DNA of 64,000 nt from Cyclobacteriaceae bacterium (GTDB taxonomy: Bacteria > Bacteroidota > Bacteroidia > Cytophagales > Cyclobacteriaceae), in assembly GCA_028278225.1 (NCBI GenBank), contig JANQEU010000055.1, positions 124,001 through 188,000 on the forward strand. Reading direction: 5' to 3'. Shown here one piece after another: positions 43,192 to 51,285 of the stretch; position 1 is the stretch's first letter, and each line of letters starts with the position of its first letter. Both the position numbers and the translations under genes were made by a program. Under the pieces are notes generated by a model. The model searched no databases and was not told where the DNA came from. It saw only the letters and a program-made list of their open reading frames with translations.

Positions 43192-43773
43192 TTAATATTC
43201 TTTAATGCACCTGCAACTATTTCTGGTGGTTTTACTGATCCTACTGTGAAATACTTCGGCAGAGCCTCTGTGAAAGGTGATGACGCCTGCTGTATTTCCA
43301 GAGATCTCTTCCGAATCCCAGTAGTTCCCCTCTATGGATATCCCATTATAAAAACCACTGGCATCACCAAATCCTCCAAGCAGTAAATCCATACCCGAAG
43401 TTCCACCTTCCACTAAATGCGTACCAGCACTGTGCAGCCCGTCAAATGCGGAAAATAGTAAGGTCCAATCATTTGTTGTCGGGATCCTCCATCCTTCCGG
43501 GCAGGCTTCCAGGGCAGCGTCATAAGTATAAAGCTTTCCGAACTTTCCACAGTAAGCAGGCTCCTCTTTATAACAAAAAGAACCTTCACCTGTATCATAT
43601 CTGAGATTTTCTCCCATCCATGTTCGCTTAATGAAAATGCCACCTTCAAGGGGAATGGAAAACTCTATAGCCCTGTAAGTAGTACCATCTCTCGAATCAG
43701 TGAATGACGAAACTTCCTGAGAGTACAGCGAAGTGCAAAAAAATAATAACAGCAATGAGTAAAGTAGTTTCAT
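43192..43773 (-). CDS. secreted FISUMP-domain protein
   Basis: A 193-residue exported protein. The ATG at 43773 opens a signal peptide (MKLLYSLLLLFFCTSLYSQ); a TTG two codons upstream is not needed. The mature part matches the Fibrobacter succinogenes major paralogous domain (TIGR02145): DSRDGTTYRAIEF, WMGENLRYD, YCGKFGKLYTYDAAL, ACPEGWRIPTTNDWTLLF, YWDSEEISGN and the terminal NSCRCIKEY. These domains are frequent in exported Bacteroidetes proteins; the function is unknown. Six cysteines suggest disulfides. It is monocistronic, with a terminator right behind it, and starts 27 bp after gldN. Confidence 0.88.
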   Translation of the reverse strand: MKLLYSLLLLFFCTSLYSQEVSSFTDSRDGTTYRAIEFSIPLEGGIFIKRTWMGENLRYDTGEGSFCYKEEPAYCGKFGKLYTYDAALEACPEGWRIPTTNDWTLLFSAFDGLHSAGTHLVEGGTSGMDLLLGGFGDASGFYNGISIEGNYWDSEEISGNTAGVITFHRGSAEVFHSRISKTTRNSCRCIKEY

Positions 43774-43800
43774 AGGCAAAACAAATTGAAATTTAAGATT

Positions 43801-44640
43801 CTAATACTCCCATAATTGACTTTCATACTCCATTATATCATACTCATACTTTTGCTGTATGATCAATGCGTTTAAAGGGTCTTTTGCGATAAGATCCGCA
43901 TACTCCTGTCTGATATCCAGGTTTTCCGGATTTGATACTTTTATAATAGGTGCACTGAAAAGTCTTAATTCAAATGCATCTCCAAAATTGACGTGTTTCG
44001 CTTGATTCTGAGAATTATACCATTTTGCCCGGTCAGCATAAGGTCCCCTGAATATGTCCATGAGATCGCTATACTTAAAGTGAGCTACGGGCTTCTCAAA
44101 TCCTGCAGGGTTCCACTCAACCCCTGCGCTGGACGGCAGGGCCAATGTAATAGACCGGATATAGTAGTACATTCTTGATCTGTTTCGGTCAAAAATTACA
44201 TCCTCCTTTATATATATAACTGAAAATAAGTCAGTAGGTATCCTCTGGAGCGAAGGGCCCGTACCCCCGCCTTGCTGCTGCTGTTCATTTGGGTCCGTAA
44301 ATCCTGAAGAAAATCCACCACCAACGAAGGGATTATCTTCCTGCTCAACAGAGATATTGGAATTAAAGATAATATCCGGCATAAAGTTCAGTGTGGAGTC
44401 AGATCGATAAGGTGTAAGCAAACCTTCATCCACAGCCTCGATCACAAGGCGTGAGAACTCTGCATTTCTCGAAAAGAATGGTCTGTTTTGCTTCTCCAAC
44501 AAATTCATTCTTCTCCAAACCGTCTTTTTGAACAATGCCTGCTCTTTGGCCACCTCAGGCTTTATTACCGGCACATTGCTTTCCTGGGCCAATACAGTGA
44601 ATGACCCCGCAATCAACACACCCAAAACAAATTTTTTCAT
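43801..44640 (-). CDS. gldN: gliding motility / type IX secretion protein GldN
   Basis: Periplasmic partner of the GldK ring, 279 residues, with signal peptide MKKFVLGVLIAGSFTVLAQ. The KTVWRRMNLLEKQNRPFFSR segment near residue 40 and IKEDVIFDRNRSRMYYYIRS near 150 are GldN/PorN hallmarks, as is the C-terminal FYSE-like YEYDIMEYESQLWEY. A Gln/Gly-rich insert (NEQQQQGGGTG) sits in the middle. It begins 12 bp after gldM in the porP-gldKLMN operon. GldK and GldN form the periplasmic ring that couples the motor to the outer membrane. Confidence 0.95.
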   Translation of the reverse strand: MKKFVLGVLIAGSFTVLAQESNVPVIKPEVAKEQALFKKTVWRRMNLLEKQNRPFFSRNAEFSRLVIEAVDEGLLTPYRSDSTLNFMPDIIFNSNISVEQEDNPFVGGGFSSGFTDPNEQQQQGGGTGPSLQRIPTDLFSVIYIKEDVIFDRNRSRMYYYIRSITLALPSSAGVEWNPAGFEKPVAHFKYSDLMDIFRGPYADRAKWYNSQNQAKHVNFGDAFELRLFSAPIIKVSNPENLDIRQEYADLIAKDPLNALIIQQKYEYDIMEYESQLWEY

Positions 44641-44652
44641 ACTATTTGAACT

Positions 44653-46293
44653 TTAGTTCAGAGGTATCGCTATGAACTTATTGAACCTTGGAAAGTCCTC
44701 AATTTGCCCTCTGAAATTCTGTCTTTGTACTTGTTTGATCTCTATTACGATTTGGTCACCTTTCCTTGCATTTGCTGCAATTTGAGCCAGGTTAATTCGC
44801 TCACCTCCTCGTACTACTTGCCTACCAATACCACCACTAACCAAAGTTACTTCCGCCTGAGATACTCTAAATTTTGCGTCGTCAGGAAGGAATTCTGCAA
44901 ATCCTTGTTCAGGAATTGGTCTAAGGTAAATCCTCGGTGATTTTGCCGAAATACCGGCCTTTATATTAACCTCACCCCTGTCGGTAAAGGCTTTGACCTC
45001 AGGTGCCGGAATAGGTCTAACTCCGAATTCCCTGCTTCCAATAGTATTGCCACCGCTTCTTACGGTCAAAACAACCTTTGCCGCATTTGGTACGATAGTC
45101 ACTGCTCCTGGAGTGGAACCTTTGATTGCCGCGCCACCCTGCGTTCTAAAATCCGGATTGTACGCCGCTCCGAGAGCAGGTACCTGTACATCCAGCTTAT
45201 TTCCACAATTCAGGAACAAGGCGTTAACAGATTGCGATTGGATCTGAATGACGGGTTTCATCACAAAGTACTCAATTGTACTCATAAACGTGGAATCCGT
45301 TCCTCCCGGCATTGGTACTGTTATGGCTGCTTCAAAAGTCTTTCGGGCCTGGTTATTTACATAGTTACCCGGTGTCGCCACGAATTCAACTTTTCCTACA
45401 CCACCGGAAACGGGAATATCATTTCCATTAAATGTCATTGTCGGTGTTATTCCTGAAGCTGAGGCTGCAATAAACATATCAGCCTTGTAGCGAGTTCCAG
45501 CTGCTACATACTTGGATTCGGGCATTACGACAGGCTTAATCTGGTCAAAACTCAAATCGCCTGCTCCAACTTTATTAGACAAGTAATCCAGCGCCCTAGT
45601 TTCATAACCGAGAATTCTTGATTGAAATTCACTCATGGTTGCAAGGCAGGCAGGTGTTGGGGATTCCTCAAACGCCAATTGGGAAAACTTTTTTCCCTGC
45701 TGATTTGGGTCTTTGTTATAGACCGGATCATCGGCAGCATCTACAGCAATTGGTTTATAGTGATCTAATTCAACGCTTGTAGCACCGAAACCCCCAAGTT
45801 TTTCTTTAATTAGCTCGGAATAACCGTTGAGTGTTTCTTTCAATGTTTCTCCATGTCCTTCACCTCCTTCTTCCGCCGGCATCATGTAATGTCCTACTTT
45901 GTTATAGTCAGTTTTACCCTGAAGGTGCTTGGCATCACCCGGATACTCCGCTTCGTGATCAGCAAGATATCCACCGGTAATTGATACCATGGTATCCTTT
46001 ATCGCGTCAAGTCCCTTTAATATCTCCTCAGTGGTTCGCCTGACCTCCTGAGCGGCCTCTACAACTTTCATATCCGCTTCCCTGTTACCAGTTTCATCGA
46101 CGGTTTTCACAATACTCTCCACAATCTGCTGGTTCCGACCGGCACTTTCCTCATTGGCCCTAACCAAACTTTCGTTAATAAATACGAACTTGTCTATTAC
46201 TGTGGTACTAACATTCAGTGCAAGCAAGGCGGTAAGCACCAAATACATCATACCGACCATTTTTTGACGTGGGGTTTCTTTTCCTCCGGCCAT
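44653..46293 (-). CDS. gldM: gliding motility / type IX secretion motor protein GldM
   Basis: The rotating periplasmic arm of the GldLM motor, 546 residues. The N-terminus MAGGKETPRQKMVGMMYLVL begins the single membrane helix (about residues 12-33, TALLALNVSTTVIDKFVF). Helical domain D1 is followed by three Ig-like beta domains (from about 220 on: MPESKYVAAGTRYKADMF, GVGKVEFVATPGNYVNN, GNTIGSREFGVRPIPAPEV). The ending VEDF-type KQVQRQNFRGQIEDFPRFNK is seen. It lies 27 bp after gldL and 12 bp before gldN. Confidence 0.97.
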   Translation of the reverse strand: MAGGKETPRQKMVGMMYLVLTALLALNVSTTVIDKFVFINESLVRANEESAGRNQQIVESIVKTVDETGNREADMKVVEAAQEVRRTTEEILKGLDAIKDTMVSITGGYLADHEAEYPGDAKHLQGKTDYNKVGHYMMPAEEGGEGHGETLKETLNGYSELIKEKLGGFGATSVELDHYKPIAVDAADDPVYNKDPNQQGKKFSQLAFEESPTPACLATMSEFQSRILGYETRALDYLSNKVGAGDLSFDQIKPVVMPESKYVAAGTRYKADMFIAASASGITPTMTFNGNDIPVSGGVGKVEFVATPGNYVNNQARKTFEAAITVPMPGGTDSTFMSTIEYFVMKPVIQIQSQSVNALFLNCGNKLDVQVPALGAAYNPDFRTQGGAAIKGSTPGAVTIVPNAAKVVLTVRSGGNTIGSREFGVRPIPAPEVKAFTDRGEVNIKAGISAKSPRIYLRPIPEQGFAEFLPDDAKFRVSQAEVTLVSGGIGRQVVRGGERINLAQIAANARKGDQIVIEIKQVQRQNFRGQIEDFPRFNKFIAIPLN

Positions 46294-46320
46294 AATTTGT
46301 GTTAATTAAGATTTGGTCAA

Positions 46321-47124
46321 TTATCCTTTCATGGCAGTCAACATTCCACCATACACGTTGTTAAGCGATGCTATATTGGAGGTGAGCTTGTTCAACTCCT
46401 CCTGGAAGGCTGCTGTTTCCCTGCCTGCATCGGCCATACCTTCAAGCGCAGTTGTCACATTTGAATAGAATTTATTCAATGCCTTTGTATGCCCTTGAGA
46501 GTCCTTCAATTCCATTTCATACAGTGCATTAAGCGCACTTAAACTCTTGGTAACATTTTGAACCTGAGAATGGTAATCCTTTGCATCTTTTGTAGCTTCC
46601 GACATGGCTTGCATGGCTTGCATGGCCACACCATAAGACTTGTTCATTTCGGTCAAAGTCTGCGATGCTCCCTTTAGATTATTTGCATATTCGCTTGTTG
46701 CAATGGATGCATCACCCAGCTTGGCCATATTATTGGCTGAATCCGCCAGTTTTCGCATACCTTCCCCAAGGCTCTTTACCAAGTCCGGACCAACCTTTGC
46801 GTCAGCCATCATTTGGTCAGCCTGAGCTGCAACTCCACTGGCTGCCTGCGGTACCCGGCGAGGGGCGGCTGCAGGACCATCAAAGTCATCAGCTAATTCA
46901 GGATATACTTTTGCCCAATCCGGATCTTTATGCTTAGGTTCAAAAGCACTTAGAAAGAATATGATAGCCTCAGTTGTCAATCCAATTCCCAGCATCGCGG
47001 CAGCGCCTGGTAAGTGAAGAATTTTAAACATTGCTCCAACGATTACAATAGAAGCCCCTATTCCGTAGATCTTAGGCATTATTGTCGAAAATAGAAGCTC
47101 GGTGAATCCGCCTTTTTTGCTCAT
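46321..47124 (-). CDS. gldL: gliding motility / type IX secretion motor protein GldL
   Basis: Proton-driven stator, 267 residues. Two membrane helices (about 15-35, MPKIYGIGASIVIVGAMFKI; 41-60, AAAMLGIGLTTEAIIFFLSA). Glu52 in LTTEAIIFF corresponds to the functionally important membrane glutamate of characterised GldL proteins. The cytoplasmic tail (about 65-267) is helical with many Ala, Met and Ser residues (TLTEMNKSYGVAMQAMQAM). Its pairing with GldM 27 bp downstream, and the intact Glu, indicate a working motor. Confidence 0.96.
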   Translation of the reverse strand: MSKKGGFTELLFSTIMPKIYGIGASIVIVGAMFKILHLPGAAAMLGIGLTTEAIIFFLSAFEPKHKDPDWAKVYPELADDFDGPAAAPRRVPQAASGVAAQADQMMADAKVGPDLVKSLGEGMRKLADSANNMAKLGDASIATSEYANNLKGASQTLTEMNKSYGVAMQAMQAMSEATKDAKDYHSQVQNVTKSLSALNALYEMELKDSQGHTKALNKFYSNVTTALEGMADAGRETAAFQEELNKLTSNIASLNNVYGGMLTAMKG

Positions 47125-47161
47125 ATTTTTAAGTATTTAGGTTAGTATTAAAATTTGAGGG

Positions 47162-48205
47162 TTAAAATTCATATCCGCTAGATCTTCCAAGGTATGTCAT
47201 CGCACATCTAAACCCAATAGATGATCGTGCGGTATCTCTATGTTCAAATGAACGCGTACCGGTCTCAAGGAAATATGCTATATCTTTCCACGAACCTCCG
47301 CGCAGAACTTTGAAATCAATTCTGTCATCGTAATATGTCGGGTTCAAATCCCATACCAACGGCACAGCAGATGGGTTGTAAGCATCCTCGCACCATTCGG
47401 ATACATTGCCGGACATATCATATAAACCATAATCATTTGCAAAATACGTGGCCGTTGGGGCGGTATACGCAAAACCGTCGTCAAAGTAATTACCTCGCCC
47501 GGGTTTGAAGTTAGCCAACAAGCAACCTTTAACATTCCTTATATAGGGATTCCCCCAGGGGTACCTGTTCATATCTCTACCTCCTCTGGCAGCATACTCC
47601 CATTCCGCTTCAGAAGGCAGCCTGAACTCAGGCATCACAGGCAATCCGACATCCAGACGATAGTTGTTGAGGTGATCTGTCCTCCACTCACAAAAATATC
47701 TGGCTGCATTCCAGTCCACACCGACAACGGGATAGTCATCAAAGGCCGGATGTGACCAATAGTATTCAACAAAGGGGTCACCCATATGATGTGTAAAATC
47801 AGTAACCCAGACAGTCGTATCAGGCAACAGATCTGCAATGGAAAATCCTGCCGGAATATCAACTTCAGAGCCTTCCGTCAGTTCCTGGGTAAACTGCCTG
47901 TATTCGTTGTTAGTTATCTCAGTATCATCCATAAAAAATGCACTGATCGTAACTTGCTTGTTAAAGTTAATCTGAGTTGCGGCTACATCTTCATCCGCCT
48001 GTCCCATATGGAAAGTCCCGGCAGGGCAAGAAACCATTCCGAATGGTCTCGTCATCTCCCAACCCAGACGACCCTGAACTCCAATCAATTCCCCTCTATC
48101 ATCCGTAGCTCCTCCTCCACCGCCAAAGAGGCCACAACCACTAAGGGCCACAATTATGGCTATATATTGCAAAAAAGATAGCTTAGAAACACGCATAATA
48201 TTCAT
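47162..48205 (-). CDS. gldK: gliding motility lipoprotein GldK (SUMF1-like)
   Basis: Outer-membrane-associated lipoprotein ring component, 347 residues from the ATG at 48205 (MNIMRVSKLSF); a nearer ATG at 48196 is equally possible and both precede the lipobox VALSGC. The Cys is followed by GLFGGGGGAT, so no acidic surface-export signal, fitting a periplasm-facing position. The formylglycine-generating-like domain follows: GTFHMGQADED, FFMDDTEITNNEYRQF, FRLPSEAEWEYAARGG, MSGNVSEWCEDAYNP and RGGSWKD. In GldK/PorK this fold is structural rather than enzymatic, by family knowledge. Next gene gldL, 37 bp away; upstream porP. Confidence 0.95.
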   Translation of the reverse strand: MNIMRVSKLSFLQYIAIIVALSGCGLFGGGGGATDDRGELIGVQGRLGWEMTRPFGMVSCPAGTFHMGQADEDVAATQINFNKQVTISAFFMDDTEITNNEYRQFTQELTEGSEVDIPAGFSIADLLPDTTVWVTDFTHHMGDPFVEYYWSHPAFDDYPVVGVDWNAARYFCEWRTDHLNNYRLDVGLPVMPEFRLPSEAEWEYAARGGRDMNRYPWGNPYIRNVKGCLLANFKPGRGNYFDDGFAYTAPTATYFANDYGLYDMSGNVSEWCEDAYNPSAVPLVWDLNPTYYDDRIDFKVLRGGSWKDIAYFLETGTRSFEHRDTARSSIGFRCAMTYLGRSSGYEF

Positions 48206-48250
48206 AACACCTAATTTGTACACGCAAGTATGTAAATTAAACAAACTTCT

Positions 48251-48264
48251 ACAATAATTATTGT
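48251..48264. promoter_or_regulatory. perfect 14-bp palindrome in gldK leader
   Basis: ACAATAATTATTGT is fully self-complementary and lies 46 bp before the gldK ATG at 48205, just downstream of a candidate promoter. It could be an operator or part of an RNA leader structure. Confidence 0.35.
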
Positions 48265-48277
48265 GTGATAAAGAGCT

Positions 48278-48310
48278 TAAATATATAATCTTAATTAAAA
48301 ACTGGCCAAA
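48278..48310 (-). promoter_or_regulatory. candidate promoter of gldKLMN
   Basis: Read leftward TTTG (48310-48307), a 21-bp spacer and TATATTTA (48285-48278) approximate the TTTG / TAnnTTTG consensus with one mismatch. It sits in the 149-bp gap between porP and gldK, so gldKLMN may be partly uncoupled from porP. Confidence 0.35.
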
Positions 48311-48354
48311 AAATAATCTATAAATAATGAAATTGAGACAAGAAATGAGTCAAT

Positions 48355-49317
48355 TCAATGTGTGAATCTTGGCGTTTTGACCTGTTTCCTTCCTCCGAGA
48401 ACGAATTCAGGTATATTGTACCTTAGGAATATCTCCTGAGAAGTCGGCTGCTTCGCATCTTGCTCATCCACAACATAATCCAAAGCGTATCCAAGCTGTA
48501 GTTTATTACCCGGAAGAAATGAATACCCAAACATGAAGATGACTGCCTCGGCCCACCTGTAAGATGCTCCACCCCATGCTTTCTGACCAATGTTGATTAT
48601 CGCACTCAGGTCAAAGGAAAATGAGTTTAAATCAGACCGTACGGTCAAAGAGGGACTCAGCGAAAGATCACGGTTCAGCCTTTTGTCAAATCCGCCAATC
48701 ATATTATAAGTCCGGATAAGTTTGTTTTCAAGACCATTTGCCAGGCTATCAAGACCATAATCGAATGACGGCTCCAAAATATTTAAAGCGGACAATCCAA
48801 CAAAGAAATCACTGCCGGATGTGTACAATGTCCCAAGCCCCAGATTGAAGTTTAATTGAGACTCCCTTCGACCCACATTAAACGGGTCGTCCGGATTATT
48901 GAACCGTAACTCATCGAATTTCTGAATTTGAGTGTACATACCTGGCAGCAATCCGATCTTCAAAGTGCCCGAACCGATCTCCATCTGATAGGAAACCGGA
49001 ACATTCAGTATCATATTCGTAACAGGGCCCAAATTGTCATTCACCGCTATCAAGCCAATACCTGTGATCTTCCCAATTACAGGGATAGAGGCTGTGATTG
49101 CCTGTGAATTAGGAGCTCCTCCGGATCCATCAAACGTAGAGGAGTATCCCGTCCATTGGCTCCTGACCTGAAAAGTGAGATGTGAAATTTCGTCATTACC
49201 GACAAATGCGGGATTGCTAAATGTCGGATTAAACATATAGTGACTAAATATTATATCATTTTGTCCAAGAAGTGGAAAGCTGATCAGAATAACGATAATG
49301 CCGAGACACCTTCTCAT
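48355..49317 (-). CDS. porP: type IX secretion outer-membrane protein PorP/SprF family
   Basis: A 320-residue outer-membrane beta-barrel lying directly upstream of gldKLMN, the standard PorP position. Signal peptide MRRCLGIIVILISFPLLGQ, then the family opening DIIFSHYMFNPTFSNPAFVG, with later QWTGYSSTFDGSGGAPNSQA and the barrel strands LNFNLGLGTLYTSGSDFFVGLSAL and GGASYRWAEAVIFMFGYSF. PorP-type barrels carry substrates or anchor the PorK/N ring; a family-level role. It lies 149 bp from gldK and 47 bp after hemD. SprF and PorP are paralogous and the sequence cannot separate them; the locus favours PorP. Confidence 0.92.
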   Translation of the reverse strand: MRRCLGIIVILISFPLLGQNDIIFSHYMFNPTFSNPAFVGNDEISHLTFQVRSQWTGYSSTFDGSGGAPNSQAITASIPVIGKITGIGLIAVNDNLGPVTNMILNVPVSYQMEIGSGTLKIGLLPGMYTQIQKFDELRFNNPDDPFNVGRRESQLNFNLGLGTLYTSGSDFFVGLSALNILEPSFDYGLDSLANGLENKLIRTYNMIGGFDKRLNRDLSLSPSLTVRSDLNSFSFDLSAIINIGQKAWGGASYRWAEAVIFMFGYSFLPGNKLQLGYALDYVVDEQDAKQPTSQEIFLRYNIPEFVLGGRKQVKTPRFTH

Positions 49318-49364
49318 AAAATGATTTACGGGTATAACATTAACAGTGTTTTACCTTATGTCCC

Positions 49365-50153
49365 CTATGATATTCCGTTAGCTTTTTTGATGTACAATTC
49401 CAAAGCACCGGTCATTGAAGGAGCATTCGGCAACGGAGCCTGAATATCCAGGATCAAGTTTGCCTCTTTCACTGCTTTAGAGGTTGTCGGCCCAAAGGCA
49501 GCAATCCTCGTTTTGTTTTGCTTGAAATCCGGGAAATTGTCAAATAAGGAAGTGATCCCGGAAGGGCTAAAAAATGCGATTATGTCATAGTTGACGTCGG
49601 CCAGGTCCGAAAGGTCGCTTGCCACGGTTCTATAAATAATCGCCTCCTTGTATGTGTATTCGTTTTCTTCAAGGAAATTTGGGATGTCGTTTTTACGAAT
49701 ATCCGAACAAGGAAAGATGTACTTTTCCGATTTATGTTTTTTGAGAACCTCAATCAAATCCTTGGCCGTTCTGTGACCTGTAAATATCTTCCTTTTTCTG
49801 ATGACAATATATTTCTGCAAATAGTTAGCTGTCTGTTCCGAGATGCAGAAATACTTCATATCGGTCGGTATTTCCACTTTGCTTTGGGAAGCTAACCTGA
49901 AGAAGTGGTCCACAGCATTGCGGCTGGTAAAAATGACAGCGGTGAAATCCAGAAAATTCACTTTTTGCTTTCTGAACTCTTTGATCTCGACAGGATCAAT
50001 TTTTATGAATGGACGAAAGTCAATTTTGATATTGTACTTTTCCGCCAATGTGTAATAAGGTGATTTTTCATCAACCGGTTTAGGTTGCGAAACCAGAATG
50101 CTCTCTACCCTAGTCATTCGCCCGTTGTCTTCCAGTATCAGATCATTACTCAT
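49365..50153 (-). CDS. hemD: uroporphyrinogen-III synthase
   Basis: Closes and inverts ring D of hydroxymethylbilane to uroporphyrinogen III in haem and sirohaem synthesis. 262 residues. HemD family motifs: SILVSQPKP near residue 18, VIFTSRNAVDHFF near 75, IFPCSDIRKNDIPNFL near 150, YRTVASDL near 175, FFSPSGITSLFDNF near 195 and AAFGPTTSKAVKEANL near 218. The start MSNDLILEDNG has an alternative Met at codon 13. It lies 22 bp after the DUF4271 gene, an arrangement common in Bacteroidetes. Confidence 0.9.
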   Translation of the reverse strand: MSNDLILEDNGRMTRVESILVSQPKPVDEKSPYYTLAEKYNIKIDFRPFIKIDPVEIKEFRKQKVNFLDFTAVIFTSRNAVDHFFRLASQSKVEIPTDMKYFCISEQTANYLQKYIVIRKRKIFTGHRTAKDLIEVLKKHKSEKYIFPCSDIRKNDIPNFLEENEYTYKEAIIYRTVASDLSDLADVNYDIIAFFSPSGITSLFDNFPDFKQNKTRIAAFGPTTSKAVKEANLILDIQAPLPNAPSMTGALELYIKKANGIS

Positions 50154-50175
50154 GCCTATTCCGCTTTTTCGTTAT

Positions 50176-51285
50176 CTATTTTGTAAAGATCAAGGCGATA
50201 ATTACAGCGCCCAAGATTTCTGTCGTGCAAAGGTAGGAAATAATATGGAGTTTTTTGTACCTGAGATTCAATCCGATTTTGTAATAATAATAAATCAGAA
50301 AAACCACGTAGGCTATGAAGTAGTAGTGTTTCCAAATCCAGCTCCCCGCAGATTTACCAAAGATATCCAGCCAATATTTTCCGAAAAAAATTGCAACCAG
50401 CAGCAAAGACAAAGTGGTAAAAAATCGTAAGAAATCATAGACCTGCGTGTAGGCAAGATTCCGAAAAGAATTAAGCCTTGTAATTGCTGAAATCAAAAAG
50501 TATTTGAAGATCAGTGCGCCCAATATCACAGCAGAGTAACCCAGCCATCCGAGCAGGCTCATGTTAAGATCGCCGTAATAATTGGGATTGCTGAAATCGT
50601 TGATATACCAAAAAGCAAAACCACTCAATGAGCTTAAGATCACGGACAGAATAACCAGGGTGAGATCAAACTCGTTCGTCCTTTCGGTAGATGTTGACTT
50701 ACGGAAAATCGATACTTTAAAAAGATCATCAAATGTGGCAGGTAAATAATATTTCAGATATCCCACAAGTAAGACCTGTACAAGGAATACGATGATAAAC
50801 AGTGAATTTAGATCCGGCCCTACCCTCGGTTCTATTGGGTTGCTAATGATTGTCCGATCAAAATCATTATCAAACAGAATGGCGCTGATCGATCTGAAAT
50901 CACCGTCAGTACTCAAAGCCAAATAGATGGAATCTGATTTTGTGATTTGTAACAGATCCGTTTTCGTCATCTCCAGACACAACAAATTCGTAAAATGCAG
51001 ACGGCTGTTGAGCCAGACATTAAACGGGTCACCGTTGCATATTTTGATCACATCATAGTCCTCTTGACTATCAAGAAATAACCCAATGTTCTTATGGGCG
51101 AAAAAGTCAGTGACAATGTTTATATCGTTCGATGTGGAGACAGAAATAAATCTGATAGACAGATCTTCCTTTTCGATGAGGTCATCCTGGCCAAAAGTGT
51201 AATATGAAAACAGTAGACTTGATACAAAAGCAAATATCCGTGTACTAGAAATATGATGTAAAACCGAAATGTATTTTAGTGTCAT
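50176..51285 (-). CDS. DUF4271 membrane protein
   Basis: About 369 residues. The start at ATG 51285 is preferred because upstream in-frame starts would overlap the barrel gene by 130 bp; this one overlaps it by 41 bp. A signal-like N-terminus (MTLKYISVLHHISSTRIFAF) precedes a roughly 120-residue periplasmic domain (SIRFISVSTSNDINIVTDFF). A membrane block of about six helices with the DUF4271 pattern follows (LFIIVFLVQVLLVGYLKYYL, LTLVILSVILSSLSGFAFWY, LGWLGYSAVILGALIFKYFL). Gene order barrel-DUF4271-hemD is conserved in Bacteroidetes to my knowledge. Function unknown. Confidence 0.82.
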   Translation of the reverse strand: MTLKYISVLHHISSTRIFAFVSSLLFSYYTFGQDDLIEKEDLSIRFISVSTSNDINIVTDFFAHKNIGLFLDSQEDYDVIKICNGDPFNVWLNSRLHFTNLLCLEMTKTDLLQITKSDSIYLALSTDGDFRSISAILFDNDFDRTIISNPIEPRVGPDLNSLFIIVFLVQVLLVGYLKYYLPATFDDLFKVSIFRKSTSTERTNEFDLTLVILSVILSSLSGFAFWYINDFSNPNYYGDLNMSLLGWLGYSAVILGALIFKYFLISAITRLNSFRNLAYTQVYDFLRFFTTLSLLLVAIFFGKYWLDIFGKSAGSWIWKHYYFIAYVVFLIYYYYKIGLNLRYKKLHIISYLCTTEILGAVIIALIFTK

